Source of the DNA: Treponema sp.
GTDB lineage: Bacteria; Spirochaetota; Spirochaetia; Treponematales; Breznakiellaceae
DNA: 10,642 nt
NCBI GenBank assembly: GCA_031275035.1
Contig: JAISPH010000183.1
Coordinates: 1-10,642, forward strand
Direction of reading: 5' to 3'
The notes beneath the pieces were generated by a model. It saw only the letters and a program-made list of their open reading frames with translations, did no database searches and was not told where the DNA came from. Of the stretch, positions 1 through 7,300 are shown one piece after another (position 1 is the stretch's first letter; each line of letters opens with the position of its first letter). The position numbers were made by a program, and so were the translations under genes.

Positions 1-3
1 TTT

Positions 4-1581
4 TTGCTGCCGGATCATGATCCTGATATTGAACGTTACTTTTATTTACGCTCCACCGGCCGGTCCCAGGATGCGCTCTATTTGTATCAGGCCCGGCTCA
101 AGCCCCGGTATCCCGATGATGACTTTAGGATCTGGCTTATGCGGTGTTACCGCAGCAAGGACCCCGCCTATAAGAGCCTGCTGGCCAGGGCTTACCGGGC
201 CCTGGGGGAACGCTCCCTGGAGCGGATAAAGCGGATCATCTTTTATATTGCCGAAAAGGCGGATAATTATAACAAAAAGGATGTCTATTCGACCATAAAG
301 GCCGCGGAGGACATTCTTGTGATGCTGCCCAGCGACCGGTACGAGGCGGTGGCGGGGATAGAGCGGTTTCTCCGGTATGCCCAGGTCCTGAACTTTTACG
401 AAAAATCTCTGAGCCGGGCCGCAGACCTGGTTCGCTCTTATTTAACCGAATCCCTCTCGGTGGTGGAAGAGGAACTGCACCGCCGGGAGAATGTACGGCT
501 GGAGGCAATGGAACAGGAGCGCCGGCGGCTGGTTAAGGCCGATTGGGAGGAGTACCTCTGGCAAAAAAAGCACGGCGGCCCCCTGATAGATCTTTCCGCC
601 GTGACCTTTTCCCCGGCGGATCTGGCCAGGATCGAAATTCCCCGGATATTGACCCGGATTGAGGATCAAACCCTGGCCTATTGCGTCAAATATTGGAATC
701 TGATTAACGACGCAGCCTTTGAGCGGATCCTCTTTCTTTACTCCCGGAAATACGGCACCAGAAATTATGATGTTTTTTTAGCCATCCGCCGGGGGGTGCT
801 TAATAAAAGCCGGGATGATGAAATTTTGGCCTCCGTGATGTCTGCCCTGGTAACGGGGTATTATTACTCCATCCAGGGGGATATATACCTCCAGCGGAAT
901 TGGAACATCCTCAAAGCCTCGCTCCAGCAGCGGGCCCCGGCTCCCCTGGCCCTGCCGCCCCCCGCTGCCCAGCCTGGGGGGGATGTATCCGCAGAGGGGG
1001 GCCGGCGGCGGGCAAAAAAACGGCAGGAAAAGGACAAGAAGGCCCTATTCCGCAAGGAATTCCCCCGGAAGGCCAAAGCGGCGGATCAGAGCCCCCGTCC
1101 TAAGAAAGCCCCGGAGGAGAAACCCCTGGCCGGGAAGAAAGCGGCCCTTCTTCCCCCGGAAACGGGGACGCCGCCGGTGTCAAACCAGGGGAAGAGGGGC
1201 GGGGATGTTCCCAAAAGCCCGGGAAAGAGATACCGCCGGTCCGGAGCCGCCTTACGGCTGCGGCCCGCGGGCGGTTCCGTGGCGGATCGGCTTAGGGAAC
1301 TATCCGGCCGGTCCTACGACCTCTACCAGGACCGGTTCCTGGCTAAAACCCGTCTGGCCATCAGGAAGGCCCTGAGCGCCGGAAGGGGCCGTTTCTTTAC
1401 TCCCCCGGAAAAGGCGGAGGATCTGATCTACGATTTTCTTAGGGATCATTATGCGGATCCCTATATGAATTGGAAAGAAAGCGCTGAACGGGCGGCCCTG
1501 CGGGACCTGGGCTTTGAATTGGAATCGCTCATCCCGATTATCGATGAGTGTTATAAGAGTCTCTTCGCCGCGGGGGACTAA
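4..1581 (+). CDS. Conserved-looking hypothetical protein with basic, disordered linker (525 aa, 5' end uncertain)
   Basis: I do not recognise a named family, so no function is given. The N-terminal part (residues about 1-300) is rich in helix-forming, Tyr- and Arg-rich segments such as ERYFYLRSTGRSQDALYLYQ and YNKKDVYSTIKAAEDIL, and looks like a folded alpha-helical domain. Residues about 311-415 form a low-complexity Pro/Lys/Arg/Gly-rich stretch that is probably disordered and strongly basic. A second compact helical domain of about 105 residues closes the protein, containing SYDLYQDRFLAKTRLAIRK and an acidic end. The frame is open to the left edge of the window. The TTG at 4 gives a plausible N-terminus but no upstream sequence is available to judge a ribosome binding site, so the gene may begin further left. 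Codon use is GC-rich like the following operon. No signal peptide or membrane segment is visible, so a cytoplasmic protein is likely. The basic linker could suit nucleic-acid or membrane-surface contact, but that is only inference. Confidence 0.85.
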   Translation: MLPDHDPDIERYFYLRSTGRSQDALYLYQARLKPRYPDDDFRIWLMRCYRSKDPAYKSLLARAYRALGERSLERIKRIIFYIAEKADNYNKKDVYSTIKAAEDILVMLPSDRYEAVAGIERFLRYAQVLNFYEKSLSRAADLVRSYLTESLSVVEEELHRRENVRLEAMEQERRRLVKADWEEYLWQKKHGGPLIDLSAVTFSPADLARIEIPRILTRIEDQTLAYCVKYWNLINDAAFERILFLYSRKYGTRNYDVFLAIRRGVLNKSRDDEILASVMSALVTGYYYSIQGDIYLQRNWNILKASLQQRAPAPLALPPPAAQPGGDVSAEGGRRRAKKRQEKDKKALFRKEFPRKAKAADQSPRPKKAPEEKPLAGKKAALLPPETGTPPVSNQGKRGGDVPKSPGKRYRRSGAALRLRPAGGSVADRLRELSGRSYDLYQDRFLAKTRLAIRKALSAGRGRFFTPPEKAEDLIYDFLRDHYADPYMNWKESAERAALRDLGFELESLIPIIDECYKSLFAAGD

Positions 1582-1582
1582 A

Positions 1583-1599
1583 CCCGGCCCCTGGCCGGG
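1583..1599. terminator. GC-rich hairpin between convergent genes
   Basis: CCCGGCC and GGCCGGG form a perfect 7-bp stem around a 3-nt loop. It begins 1 nt after the stop of the gene ending at 1581 and lies 4 nt past the stop of the convergent gene ending at 1604. The T-rich tract on the plus side (AATTTT, then TTTTTT at about 1616) is interrupted, so the hairpin is a plausible but non-ideal intrinsic terminator, possibly acting in both directions. Confidence 0.5.
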
Positions 1600-1603
1600 G
1601 GCC

Positions 1604-1849
1604 TCAATTTTCTGGTTTTTTAACCGGCGGGTGGGCCCTGAAATATTCGTGTTCCTGTCTGACTTCCCGGATCAGGTCCTTGATCTTCCATTTCCTGTTG
1701 GTGGGAGTGGAAGAACTAAAGGCGATACTGGCGGGGTCTATCCCCGCCTGGGGGGCGGCCTGTTTGATGGCCTGAATGATGCTTATAAGGGCATCCCCAT
1801 CAAAACCGTGGAGAAAAACCACGGGCTCCTCTTGGGCGATTTCGGACAT
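1604..1849 (-). CDS. Small DUF3783-like protein (81 aa)
   Basis: A small protein with no known biochemical role. The pattern ends with IAFSSSTPTNRKWKIKDLI followed by a charged REVRQEHEYF helix. This resembles the DUF3783 family, in which a 'FA.vTp.n..W.l.eLi.E' motif closes a short alpha/beta domain; the match is from memory and moderate. The N-terminal half, EEPVVFLHGFDGDALISIIQ, looks like a beta strand followed by a helix. I chose the ATG at 1849 because AAGGAG lies 7 nt upstream. A longer reading from a GTG at 1903 lacks any such signal and would run through the promoter region of carD. The gene is divergent from carD (85 bp between start codons) and convergent with the gene to its left. 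No signal peptide is visible. Confidence 0.8.
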   Translation of the reverse strand: MSEIAQEEPVVFLHGFDGDALISIIQAIKQAAPQAGIDPASIAFSSSTPTNRKWKIKDLIREVRQEHEYFRAHPPVKKPEN

Positions 1850-1856
1850 TACTAAG

Positions 1857-1862
1857 CTCCTT
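1857..1862 (-). promoter_or_regulatory. Ribosome binding site deciding the start of the DUF3783-like gene
   Basis: On the minus strand AAGGAG lies 7 nt before the ATG at 1849. It is a full Shine-Dalgarno match and is why the shorter reading is preferred over the GTG at 1903. Confidence 0.8.
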
Positions 1863-1874
1863 GTATTATTAAGA

Positions 1875-1903
1875 TCTATAAATTGAGGCTCTGCCTCATT
1901 CAC
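1875..1903 (-). promoter_or_regulatory. Weak candidate promoter for the DUF3783-like gene
   Basis: On the minus strand GTGAAT (1903-1898) and TATAGA (1880-1875) are separated by exactly 17 nt. Matches to the sigma-70 hexamers are partial (3/6 and 4/6). The -35 would overlap the -35 of the carD promoter on the other strand, and the spacer contains the palindrome at 1884-1898. Spacing and position are right, sequence match is weak. Confidence 0.3.
1884..1898. promoter_or_regulatory. 15-bp palindrome, candidate operator in the divergent promoter region
   Basis: TGAGGC-TCT-GCCTCA is a perfect inverted repeat with 6-bp arms. It ends one base before the -35 of the carD promoter and fills most of the spacer of the candidate minus-strand promoter. 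The position suits a protein binding site controlling one or both divergent genes. It could also be a small hairpin in the minus-strand transcript. Which protein binds it cannot be told from the sequence. Confidence 0.4.
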
Positions 1904-1927
1904 ATTTCTATTTTTTTATGGTATAAT
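1899..1927 (+). promoter_or_regulatory. Strong sigma-70 type promoter of carD
   Basis: TTCACA (1899-1904, 5/6 match to TTGACA) and TATAAT (1922-1927, perfect) are separated by 17 nt. The expected transcription start, about 7 nt past the -10 box, falls at about 1934, one base before the carD ATG at 1935. No Shine-Dalgarno sequence lies between -10 box and ATG, so the mRNA is predicted to be leaderless. Confidence 0.8.
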
Positions 1928-1934
1928 AATTTTA

Positions 1935-2435
1935 ATGAATAAAGCTACTAAAGTATTTCAGGTTGATCAAAAAATAGTCTATCCCAGCCAGGGGGTTGGG
2001 GTGATCAGGTCTATTGAGGAAAAGGAATTCAAGAGCGAAAAGATTCCCTATTATGTTATTTATCTTGAAGTATCTGATATGACTATCATGGTTCCCGTTG
2101 ATCAGGCGGAACGGCTTGGAATCAGATCCATAGTACCCAAGGAAGAGGCCCAGAAGGCGCTGGAACTTATCAGCGAAGATTACGAACCTATCCCTTCGGA
2201 TTGGAAACTCCGGTATCAAATGAACCTGGATCTTCTAAAAAAGGGAAGCGTTATGGATATCGCCGCCATTGTGCGATCCCTCTACCACCGGAGCAAGGTC
2301 AAGGAACTGCCGATTCTGGAGCGCAAGCTCTATGATTCCGCCCTAAAACTTTTGGAAGATGAGATTTCTTTCTCCCTTCGCAAGTCTAAGGAAGAAGTGG
2401 AAACCCTGATCTTTACCCGCCTGGAATCCAAGTAA
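1935..2435 (+). CDS. carD: CarD/CdnL family transcription regulator (166 aa)
   Basis: CarD/CdnL proteins bind the beta subunit of RNA polymerase and stabilise the open complex, notably at stable-RNA promoters in bacteria studied so far. The N-terminal RNA polymerase interaction (Tudor-like) domain is residues about 8-65, with the family start FQVDQKIVYPSQGVG and the strand pair YYVIYLE and MTIMVPVD. The C-terminal helical DNA-binding domain starts near residue 85; W90 in SDWKLRYQMN corresponds to the conserved Trp that wedges into the upstream edge of the bubble. The rest follows the family pattern (IVRSLYHRSK, LPILERKLYDSALKLL). Length is normal. The ATG directly follows a near-consensus promoter and has no ribosome binding site, suggesting translation from a leaderless mRNA. 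It is the first gene of an operon with ispD (9 nt gap), ispF and nth. Confidence 0.95.
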   Translation: MNKATKVFQVDQKIVYPSQGVGVIRSIEEKEFKSEKIPYYVIYLEVSDMTIMVPVDQAERLGIRSIVPKEEAQKALELISEDYEPIPSDWKLRYQMNLDLLKKGSVMDIAAIVRSLYHRSKVKELPILERKLYDSALKLLEDEISFSLRKSKEEVETLIFTRLESK

Positions 2436-2444
2436 AAGCAAGCC

Positions 2445-3209
2445 ATGGAACCCGCCATTGCCGCGGTTATAACCGCCGCCGGTTCTTCAAGCCGCATGGG
2501 GGGGATCAAGAAAGAGTACCGCCCCCTGGGGGAGGGTTTGGTGGACACCACGGGGAAGCCCCTTACCGTATTGGGTGCGGCGGTCCGGGCCTTTGCCGCG
2601 TCCGGGCGGATTAGCCTCATTGTCATTTCCGTTCCCCCGGATCCGGCGGCGGGGGAATTTGCCGCCCGGCGGGCCCTGCCCGGCGATTTTCCTCCGGAGG
2701 ACCGGGGGCCGCCGGTGCTTTTTGTCCCCGGGGGCCCAAGCCGGCGGGCGTCGGTGTACCATGCCCTTTCCCTGCTGGAGGCCTACAAGCCCGGCTATGT
2801 ACTCATCCACGACGGCGCCCGGCCCTGGATCGATGCCGCCCTTATTGAGCGGACCATAAACGCGGTTCTTTGCCACCGGGCGGTGGTGCCCCTTATGCCC
2901 CTGACCGAAACCCCCAAGGAATTTGACGAGGCCGGTTTTGTCCGGCGGCATCTTAGGCGGGCCTCGGTAGGAACAGCCCAGACCCCCCAGGGCTTTGCCT
3001 TTCCCGAAATTCTCCGGGCCCACGAACGGGCGGCGGAACGGGAACTGCGGGAAGCCTATGAATATACCGATGATGCGGAAGTTTGGGGGGAATTTGCCGG
3101 GCCCGTGGCGGTTATTCCCGGTTCTGCGGCGAACCGGAAGATCACCTTTCCCGAAGATTTGGAAACCGGGAGGGATATGGGAGGAGAAAGGGGAATATGG
3201 TACGCGTAG
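2445..3209 (+). CDS. ispD: 2-C-methyl-D-erythritol 4-phosphate cytidylyltransferase (254 aa)
   Basis: IspD joins CTP and MEP to give CDP-methylerythritol, the third step of the non-mevalonate isoprenoid pathway, in the cytoplasm. The nucleotide-binding start is clear: AAGSSSRMGG at residues 11-20 with R17, and KKEY at 22-25 supplying the catalytic lysine. Further family motifs are HDGARP (122-127), TAQTPQGF (177-184), TDDAE (208-212) and NRKIT (230-234). The segment at residues 62-95 is longer and more Pro/Gly-rich than in short IspD proteins, giving 254 residues against the usual 225-240. No strong ribosome binding site precedes the ATG, and the gene lies 9 nt after carD, so translational coupling is likely. 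Its last 13 nt overlap ispF in another frame. No sign of decay. Confidence 0.95.
   Translation: MEPAIAAVITAAGSSSRMGGIKKEYRPLGEGLVDTTGKPLTVLGAAVRAFAASGRISLIVISVPPDPAAGEFAARRALPGDFPPEDRGPPVLFVPGGPSRRASVYHALSLLEAYKPGYVLIHDGARPWIDAALIERTINAVLCHRAVVPLMPLTETPKEFDEAGFVRRHLRRASVGTAQTPQGFAFPEILRAHERAAERELREAYEYTDDAEVWGEFAGPVAVIPGSAANRKITFPEDLETGRDMGGERGIWYA
3179..3186 (+). promoter_or_regulatory. Ribosome binding site of ispF inside ispD
   Basis: GGGAGGAG lies within the ispD coding sequence 10 nt before the ispF ATG at 3197, followed by a second purine run AAAGGGG. It fixes the ispF start and indicates re-initiation or coupled translation rather than a fused IspDF protein. Confidence 0.75.
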
Positions 3210-3670
3210 GCCTGGGCCAGGATCTGCATCCCCTGGCGGAGGGGCGGCGCTTCCTTTTAGGGGGGGTGGAGATTCCCGCGGACCGGGGTGAGTTGGGCCA
3301 TTCCGACGGCGATGTACTAGCCCATGCGGTGACCGACGCCGTTTTGGGCGCCGCGGGATTGGGGGATATTGGGGACCTGTTTCCCCCTTCGGACCCCGCA
3401 TGGAAGGATGCGGATTCCCTGGTTCTGCTTCGGCGGGCCTTTGGGAAGGTCCGGGAAGCCGGATGGCGGCTGGTCAATCTGGATTGTGTGATCCTCTCCG
3501 AAACCGTCAGGGTGCTGCCCTACCGGACCGCCATCCGGGAATCCCTGGCAGGGATTCTGGAGGTTTCCCCGGCTGCGGTTTTTGTAAAGGGGAAAACCAA
3601 CGAAGGGCTGGGCCCCGTGGGAAAAGGCCTGGCAGTGGAGGCCCTGGCGGTGTGCCTCCTGGAAAAGTAG
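3197..3670 (+). CDS. ispF: 2-C-methyl-D-erythritol 2,4-cyclodiphosphate synthase (157 aa)
   Basis: IspF cyclises CDP-methylerythritol 2-phosphate to MEcPP, releasing CMP, two steps after IspD in the same pathway; the enzyme is a trimer with a metal ion at each active site. The metal ligands are visible as D9-x-H11 (GQDLHP) and H43 in the GHSDGDVLAHAVTDA block (residues 35-48). GDIGDLFPPSDP (56-67) and KTNEGLG (133-139), with the family T-x-E at T134 and E136, complete the active site. The length of 157 residues is standard. The start at 3197 was chosen over upstream codons because the family begins directly with RVGLGQD and a strong ribosome binding site precedes it. The reading frame is -1 relative to ispD and the two overlap by 13 nt. 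Confidence 0.96.
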   Translation: MVRVGLGQDLHPLAEGRRFLLGGVEIPADRGELGHSDGDVLAHAVTDAVLGAAGLGDIGDLFPPSDPAWKDADSLVLLRRAFGKVREAGWRLVNLDCVILSETVRVLPYRTAIRESLAGILEVSPAAVFVKGKTNEGLGPVGKGLAVEALAVCLLEK

Positions 3671-3673
3671 ATC

Positions 3674-4348
3674 ATGGCGAAATACAAAGAGGGCGCCGTA
3701 AAACCCGCCTGGGACGCGGTGTTTAGGATCCTTGAATTCTGGCGGGTACAGGAGCCCTCGGTTACCGCAGTGGCGGGCCGCTATCAACGGGACCCCTGGG
3801 CGGTGCTGGTATCCACCATCCTGAGCCTTCGGACCAAGGACGAGGTTACCCTGGCTACCTCCCGGGCCCTTCTGGAACGAGCCCCCAATCCGGCGGCCCT
3901 GCTCTCCCTTTCCGCGGATGAAGCCGCCCGGCTCGCCTATCCGGCGGGGTTCTACCGGACCAAGGCGGAGAACCTCAGGAAGATCGCCGCCATCCTCATC
4001 GAGCGTTACGGCGGGCAAGTGCCGGCGGATATGGATGCCCTGCTGGCCCTTCCCGGGGTGGGCAGGAAAACCGCTAATCTGGTTCTTATCGAGGCCTTTG
4101 ATATGGACGGAATCTGTGTAGATGTCCATGTCCACCGGATATGTAACCGGACCGGCTGGCTTAGTTCCCGGAACCCGGAAGAAACTGAAATGATATTGCG
4201 GAAGATCCTGCCCCGGAAATACTGGAAGAAGATAAACGCCCTGCTGGTCTTATATGGCCAGCAGATATGCCGGCCCGTGAGCCCCTTTTGTTCCCGATGC
4301 CTGATTGGTTCCTACTGCCGGCGGGAGGGGGTGGACCGGAGCCGGTAG
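3674..4348 (+). CDS. nth: Endonuclease III, DNA glycosylase/AP lyase (224 aa)
   Basis: Nth removes oxidised pyrimidines from DNA and cuts the resulting abasic site in base-excision repair. The helix-hairpin-helix is LPGVGRKTAN (residues 126-135) with catalytic K132, followed by the catalytic aspartate D150 in VDVHVHRICNR. The C-terminal 4Fe-4S cluster ligands are C199-x6-C206-x2-C209-x5-C215, exactly the family spacing. Residues 50-56 read LSLRTKD where E. coli Nth has LSAQTTD, a variant that keeps the fold position. The ATG lies 3 nt after the ispF stop, with GGAAAAG upstream as a modest ribosome binding site. It is the last gene of the carD operon and faces the coiled-coil gene end-to-end, with 22 nt between stops and no clear terminator hairpin. 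Confidence 0.95.
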   Translation: MAKYKEGAVKPAWDAVFRILEFWRVQEPSVTAVAGRYQRDPWAVLVSTILSLRTKDEVTLATSRALLERAPNPAALLSLSADEAARLAYPAGFYRTKAENLRKIAAILIERYGGQVPADMDALLALPGVGRKTANLVLIEAFDMDGICVDVHVHRICNRTGWLSSRNPEETEMILRKILPRKYWKKINALLVLYGQQICRPVSPFCSRCLIGSYCRREGVDRSR

Positions 4349-4370
4349 CCCCCCTATGAAGAAAATCGCC

Positions 4371-7300
4371 CTAATCCTTGGGTCCCATTTCCAGGATCAG
4401 TTCCACCTCTCCCCGGGAAAGTTTGAGCGTCCGGGATATTTCTTCCACTTTCCATCCCTGGTTATGCAATTTAAACACCGACTCCCGAACCCCTATGGGG
4501 GGAGCGCCCTTGCCCCGGGGGCTGTCCTTTCCCCCCTCCGCTTTTAGGATGGCCCCCATGAGCTTAACCTGTTCCTGGGCCTCTTTGTTCAACTCCTCCA
4601 TCCTGGTTTCGGTTCTGGCAAGCCATTCCCGGGCGACCTGCATGGCCTCGAGCCGCTTCTCAATATCCGTAAGGTTATCGTCCAGGAAGGAAAGCTTCTC
4701 CGCGGTGTCCCGGGCCTTCTCGCTTTCCTCTGCCAGGTCCTTGAGGGAAGACCGGAGGGCCTCCTGCTCACCGGAGAGGCTCTGTAGTTTGTTATTGAAT
4801 TCCTTTACCGCCGTCTCCGACTCCTGGAGGGCCTTAAAGTTGCGGTCTATCCCGTCGTTGGTGTTTTCCAGGATCTGATTTTTTCGCTCTATGCGCTGAT
4901 ACTTCTCTTCCGCGTCCGCCATGGAGTCCTCAAGTTTGCGGATCTGGACCTGGATGGATTGAAGGGTGTCGTCGGAGGCGGAAACCTGGCCCAGTTTTTC
5001 TTCCACCGATTGGGAGGTTTGCAGCAGGCGGTTAAAATCGGCCTCCATAAGCTCAATGCGGCGTTTTTCCGAAAGGAACCGGGTCATCTTGGCGTTTACC
5101 TCGTCCTCAAGGCGCTTGATCTTAACGAACTGGGCCTCCAGTTCCGCGGCCTCGGAGCGGCGCTGATCCAGCCGGTCCATGTCTCCCCGGAGATCCTCGA
5201 TGCGCCGTTCCAGGGCAAGTTTAAGTTCATCCGCCTGATCAAAAAGCTTGGTCTGGTTGATGAATTCCTTAAGCCGCCGATCCGCATCCTTAATGGCCGA
5301 ATCCAGGGACTGGACCTGTTCACCGGTGCGGGAGAAAATTTCCGTCCTGTGGGCCGTGGCTTCTTCGTGGATTTCCTCAATAGAGGCCCGGACCGCCGCA
5401 ATCCGCTCATCGCTTTCCGCCGCCAGTTCCCGGCCCCTGCGGCGGGCCTCATCCACCGCGGCGTCCACCTCCCGCAGTTGGGCGGCAAACTTGGTGTGCC
5501 AGTCATCGATTTCCCGGCGGGAAGATTCCAGGGCGCCGGTAATTTCCGTGTTCCGCCCTTCGACCTGATCCGCTATTTCCCTGATACGGGTTTCCAGGTC
5601 CCGCTGGTGTTGTTTAAGGGTTTCCGCGGTGGAAAGGGCATAGCGGCCTATTTCCGCCCTGACCGAAGATTCGGCGGCGCTCCGGGCCTCGTCCAGACTG
5701 CGGTCAAGCTGCTCCTTGAAGGCCTCCGTGGATTGATCCGCCTGGGCCATCTGATCCCGGATAGCCTCTTCAAAAGCCCCGGTCTCGGCCTTGAGGTGTT
5801 CCAGTTCCGATACCAGCCGCGTACTCTGCTCCGCCAGGCGGCTCCGCAGTTCCTCGTTGAAGGAAAGTTCCAGTTTCCGGCGTTCCGACTCGGCCTCTTC
5901 CCGCAGGGCCGTAAGGTCCGTGTCCAGGGATTCCCGCCACTCCGCAAGCTGGCGGTCGATTTCTTCTCCCCGCCTGGCCAGGTTCTCGGAAAAATCATCC
6001 TCAAAGATCCGGAGTTTTTCGGAAACATTTTCATAAGCCTGGTTTTTAAGGGCCGTCAATTCCCGTTCTACCCCGGCCATATCGGCTTTGAGGATGTCCA
6101 CGGAGGCGGTAAATTCGGCGGAAACCGCGGTTCTGGCATCCGCCGATTCCCGCTCGAAGAGGGAGAAGTCCTGCCGGACTCTGTTTTCGGTTTCCTGCAT
6201 ATACCGGCGCAACTCCGCGTCCAGCCGGGCGGTGTCGTCCGCCAGGGCTTCCAGGCGCTGATATTGTTGGGCCTGGGCTTCCCGGTATTGTCCAAGTTTG
6301 GCGTCCGCCTGTTCCAGAGCCCTTTGGCCCGCCTCTTCGGCGGCCTGTAATAAGCGGCGCTCCAGGTTTGAGGCCGCCTCGTCCGTACGGGCCTCCATGT
6401 CCCGGAGGCGCTGTTCCGTGGTTTCCGCCTCTACGGCGATGCGCTTTTCCATTTCCGCGGAGCTTTCCTCCAGGGCAGTAAGGACCTGGCGCGTCCTGGC
6501 TTCCCCTTCGCCTATGGCCCGCTTCCATTCTTCCCGCTGATTCCTGGCAAGGACATTCAGTTCCTGAACATCCTTTTTCCATTCTTCTTTATAGGTCCGC
6601 TGTTTGGCCTCTAAATCGGCATGTTCGTTTTTCCATTCTTCTTTATAGGTTTTAACCATGCCCTGTACTTCTATCACCCGGGCCTTAACATCCTCCTGAT
6701 AGGATTTGAGCTTTTCTTCCACCGTGGATTTCATGTGCTGTACCCGTTCCAGGGCCTGATCCCGAAGCTTTACCAGGGCGGCTTCTTCCATTTTATCCGC
6801 CCGGGCGCCGGCCCGCTCTACCGCTTCTTTTAGGGTCTTGTTGATGATTTCGATATCCCTGGCCAGGCTTGCGGACCGTTCCCGTTCAATTTTGCCCACC
6901 GCTTCCCGGTGATCCTCTACCTGGCGTTCAATGGTTTCCGCGGTTGCCTGGAGGTCGGAAACCGTGGAGCGTACCGCCGCCACCAGGGATTCGGAGGTTT
7001 TTTCCAGGGAATCGGCGTTTTCCCGTTCAAAACGCAGTTCCAGGTCCGAAAGGTTTTTTTCTATTGAAGTGATCTTGTGGGAGGTCTCGGAAAGCCGCTT
7101 CCCCACGGTTTCCACAAAGGCCGATTCTTCCCTGATCCGGGCCAAATTTTCCTGTACCCGGGCGGTCATGCGGACCAGTTCTTCCAGGGCCGTATCATAG
7201 GCGCTGATCCGTTCATCTATCCGGGAAACCGCCTCTGCCTTGGCGGCCAGCTCTTCATCGGTCAGATGGACCCGCTTCATCAATTCCTTGGCGGATTTTT

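Noticed and set aside
1850..1903. Longer version of the DUF3783-like protein from a GTG at 1903
   Set aside because: No ribosome binding site precedes it, it would cover the divergent control region, and a strong site exists for the ATG at 1849.
3183..3209. Programmed -1 frameshift producing an IspDF fusion
   Set aside because: The frame relation is right and there is a purine run, but no in-frame X XXY YYZ heptamer is present, and a good ispF ribosome binding site with ATG explains the arrangement.
2487..3401. Minus-strand open frame of 304 codons opposite ispD/ispF
   Set aside because: Rich in Pro, Gly and Arg, with no motif. It is a by-product of GC-rich codons in ispD and ispF, whose catalytic motifs are intact on the plus strand.
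4959..6350. Long plus-strand open frame (463 codons) opposite the coiled-coil gene
   Set aside because: It is antisense to a clear coding sequence, and its composition (many Phe, Gly, Leu, Arg) is what the reverse complement of a Glu/Arg/Ala-rich coiled coil gives. No family is recognisable.
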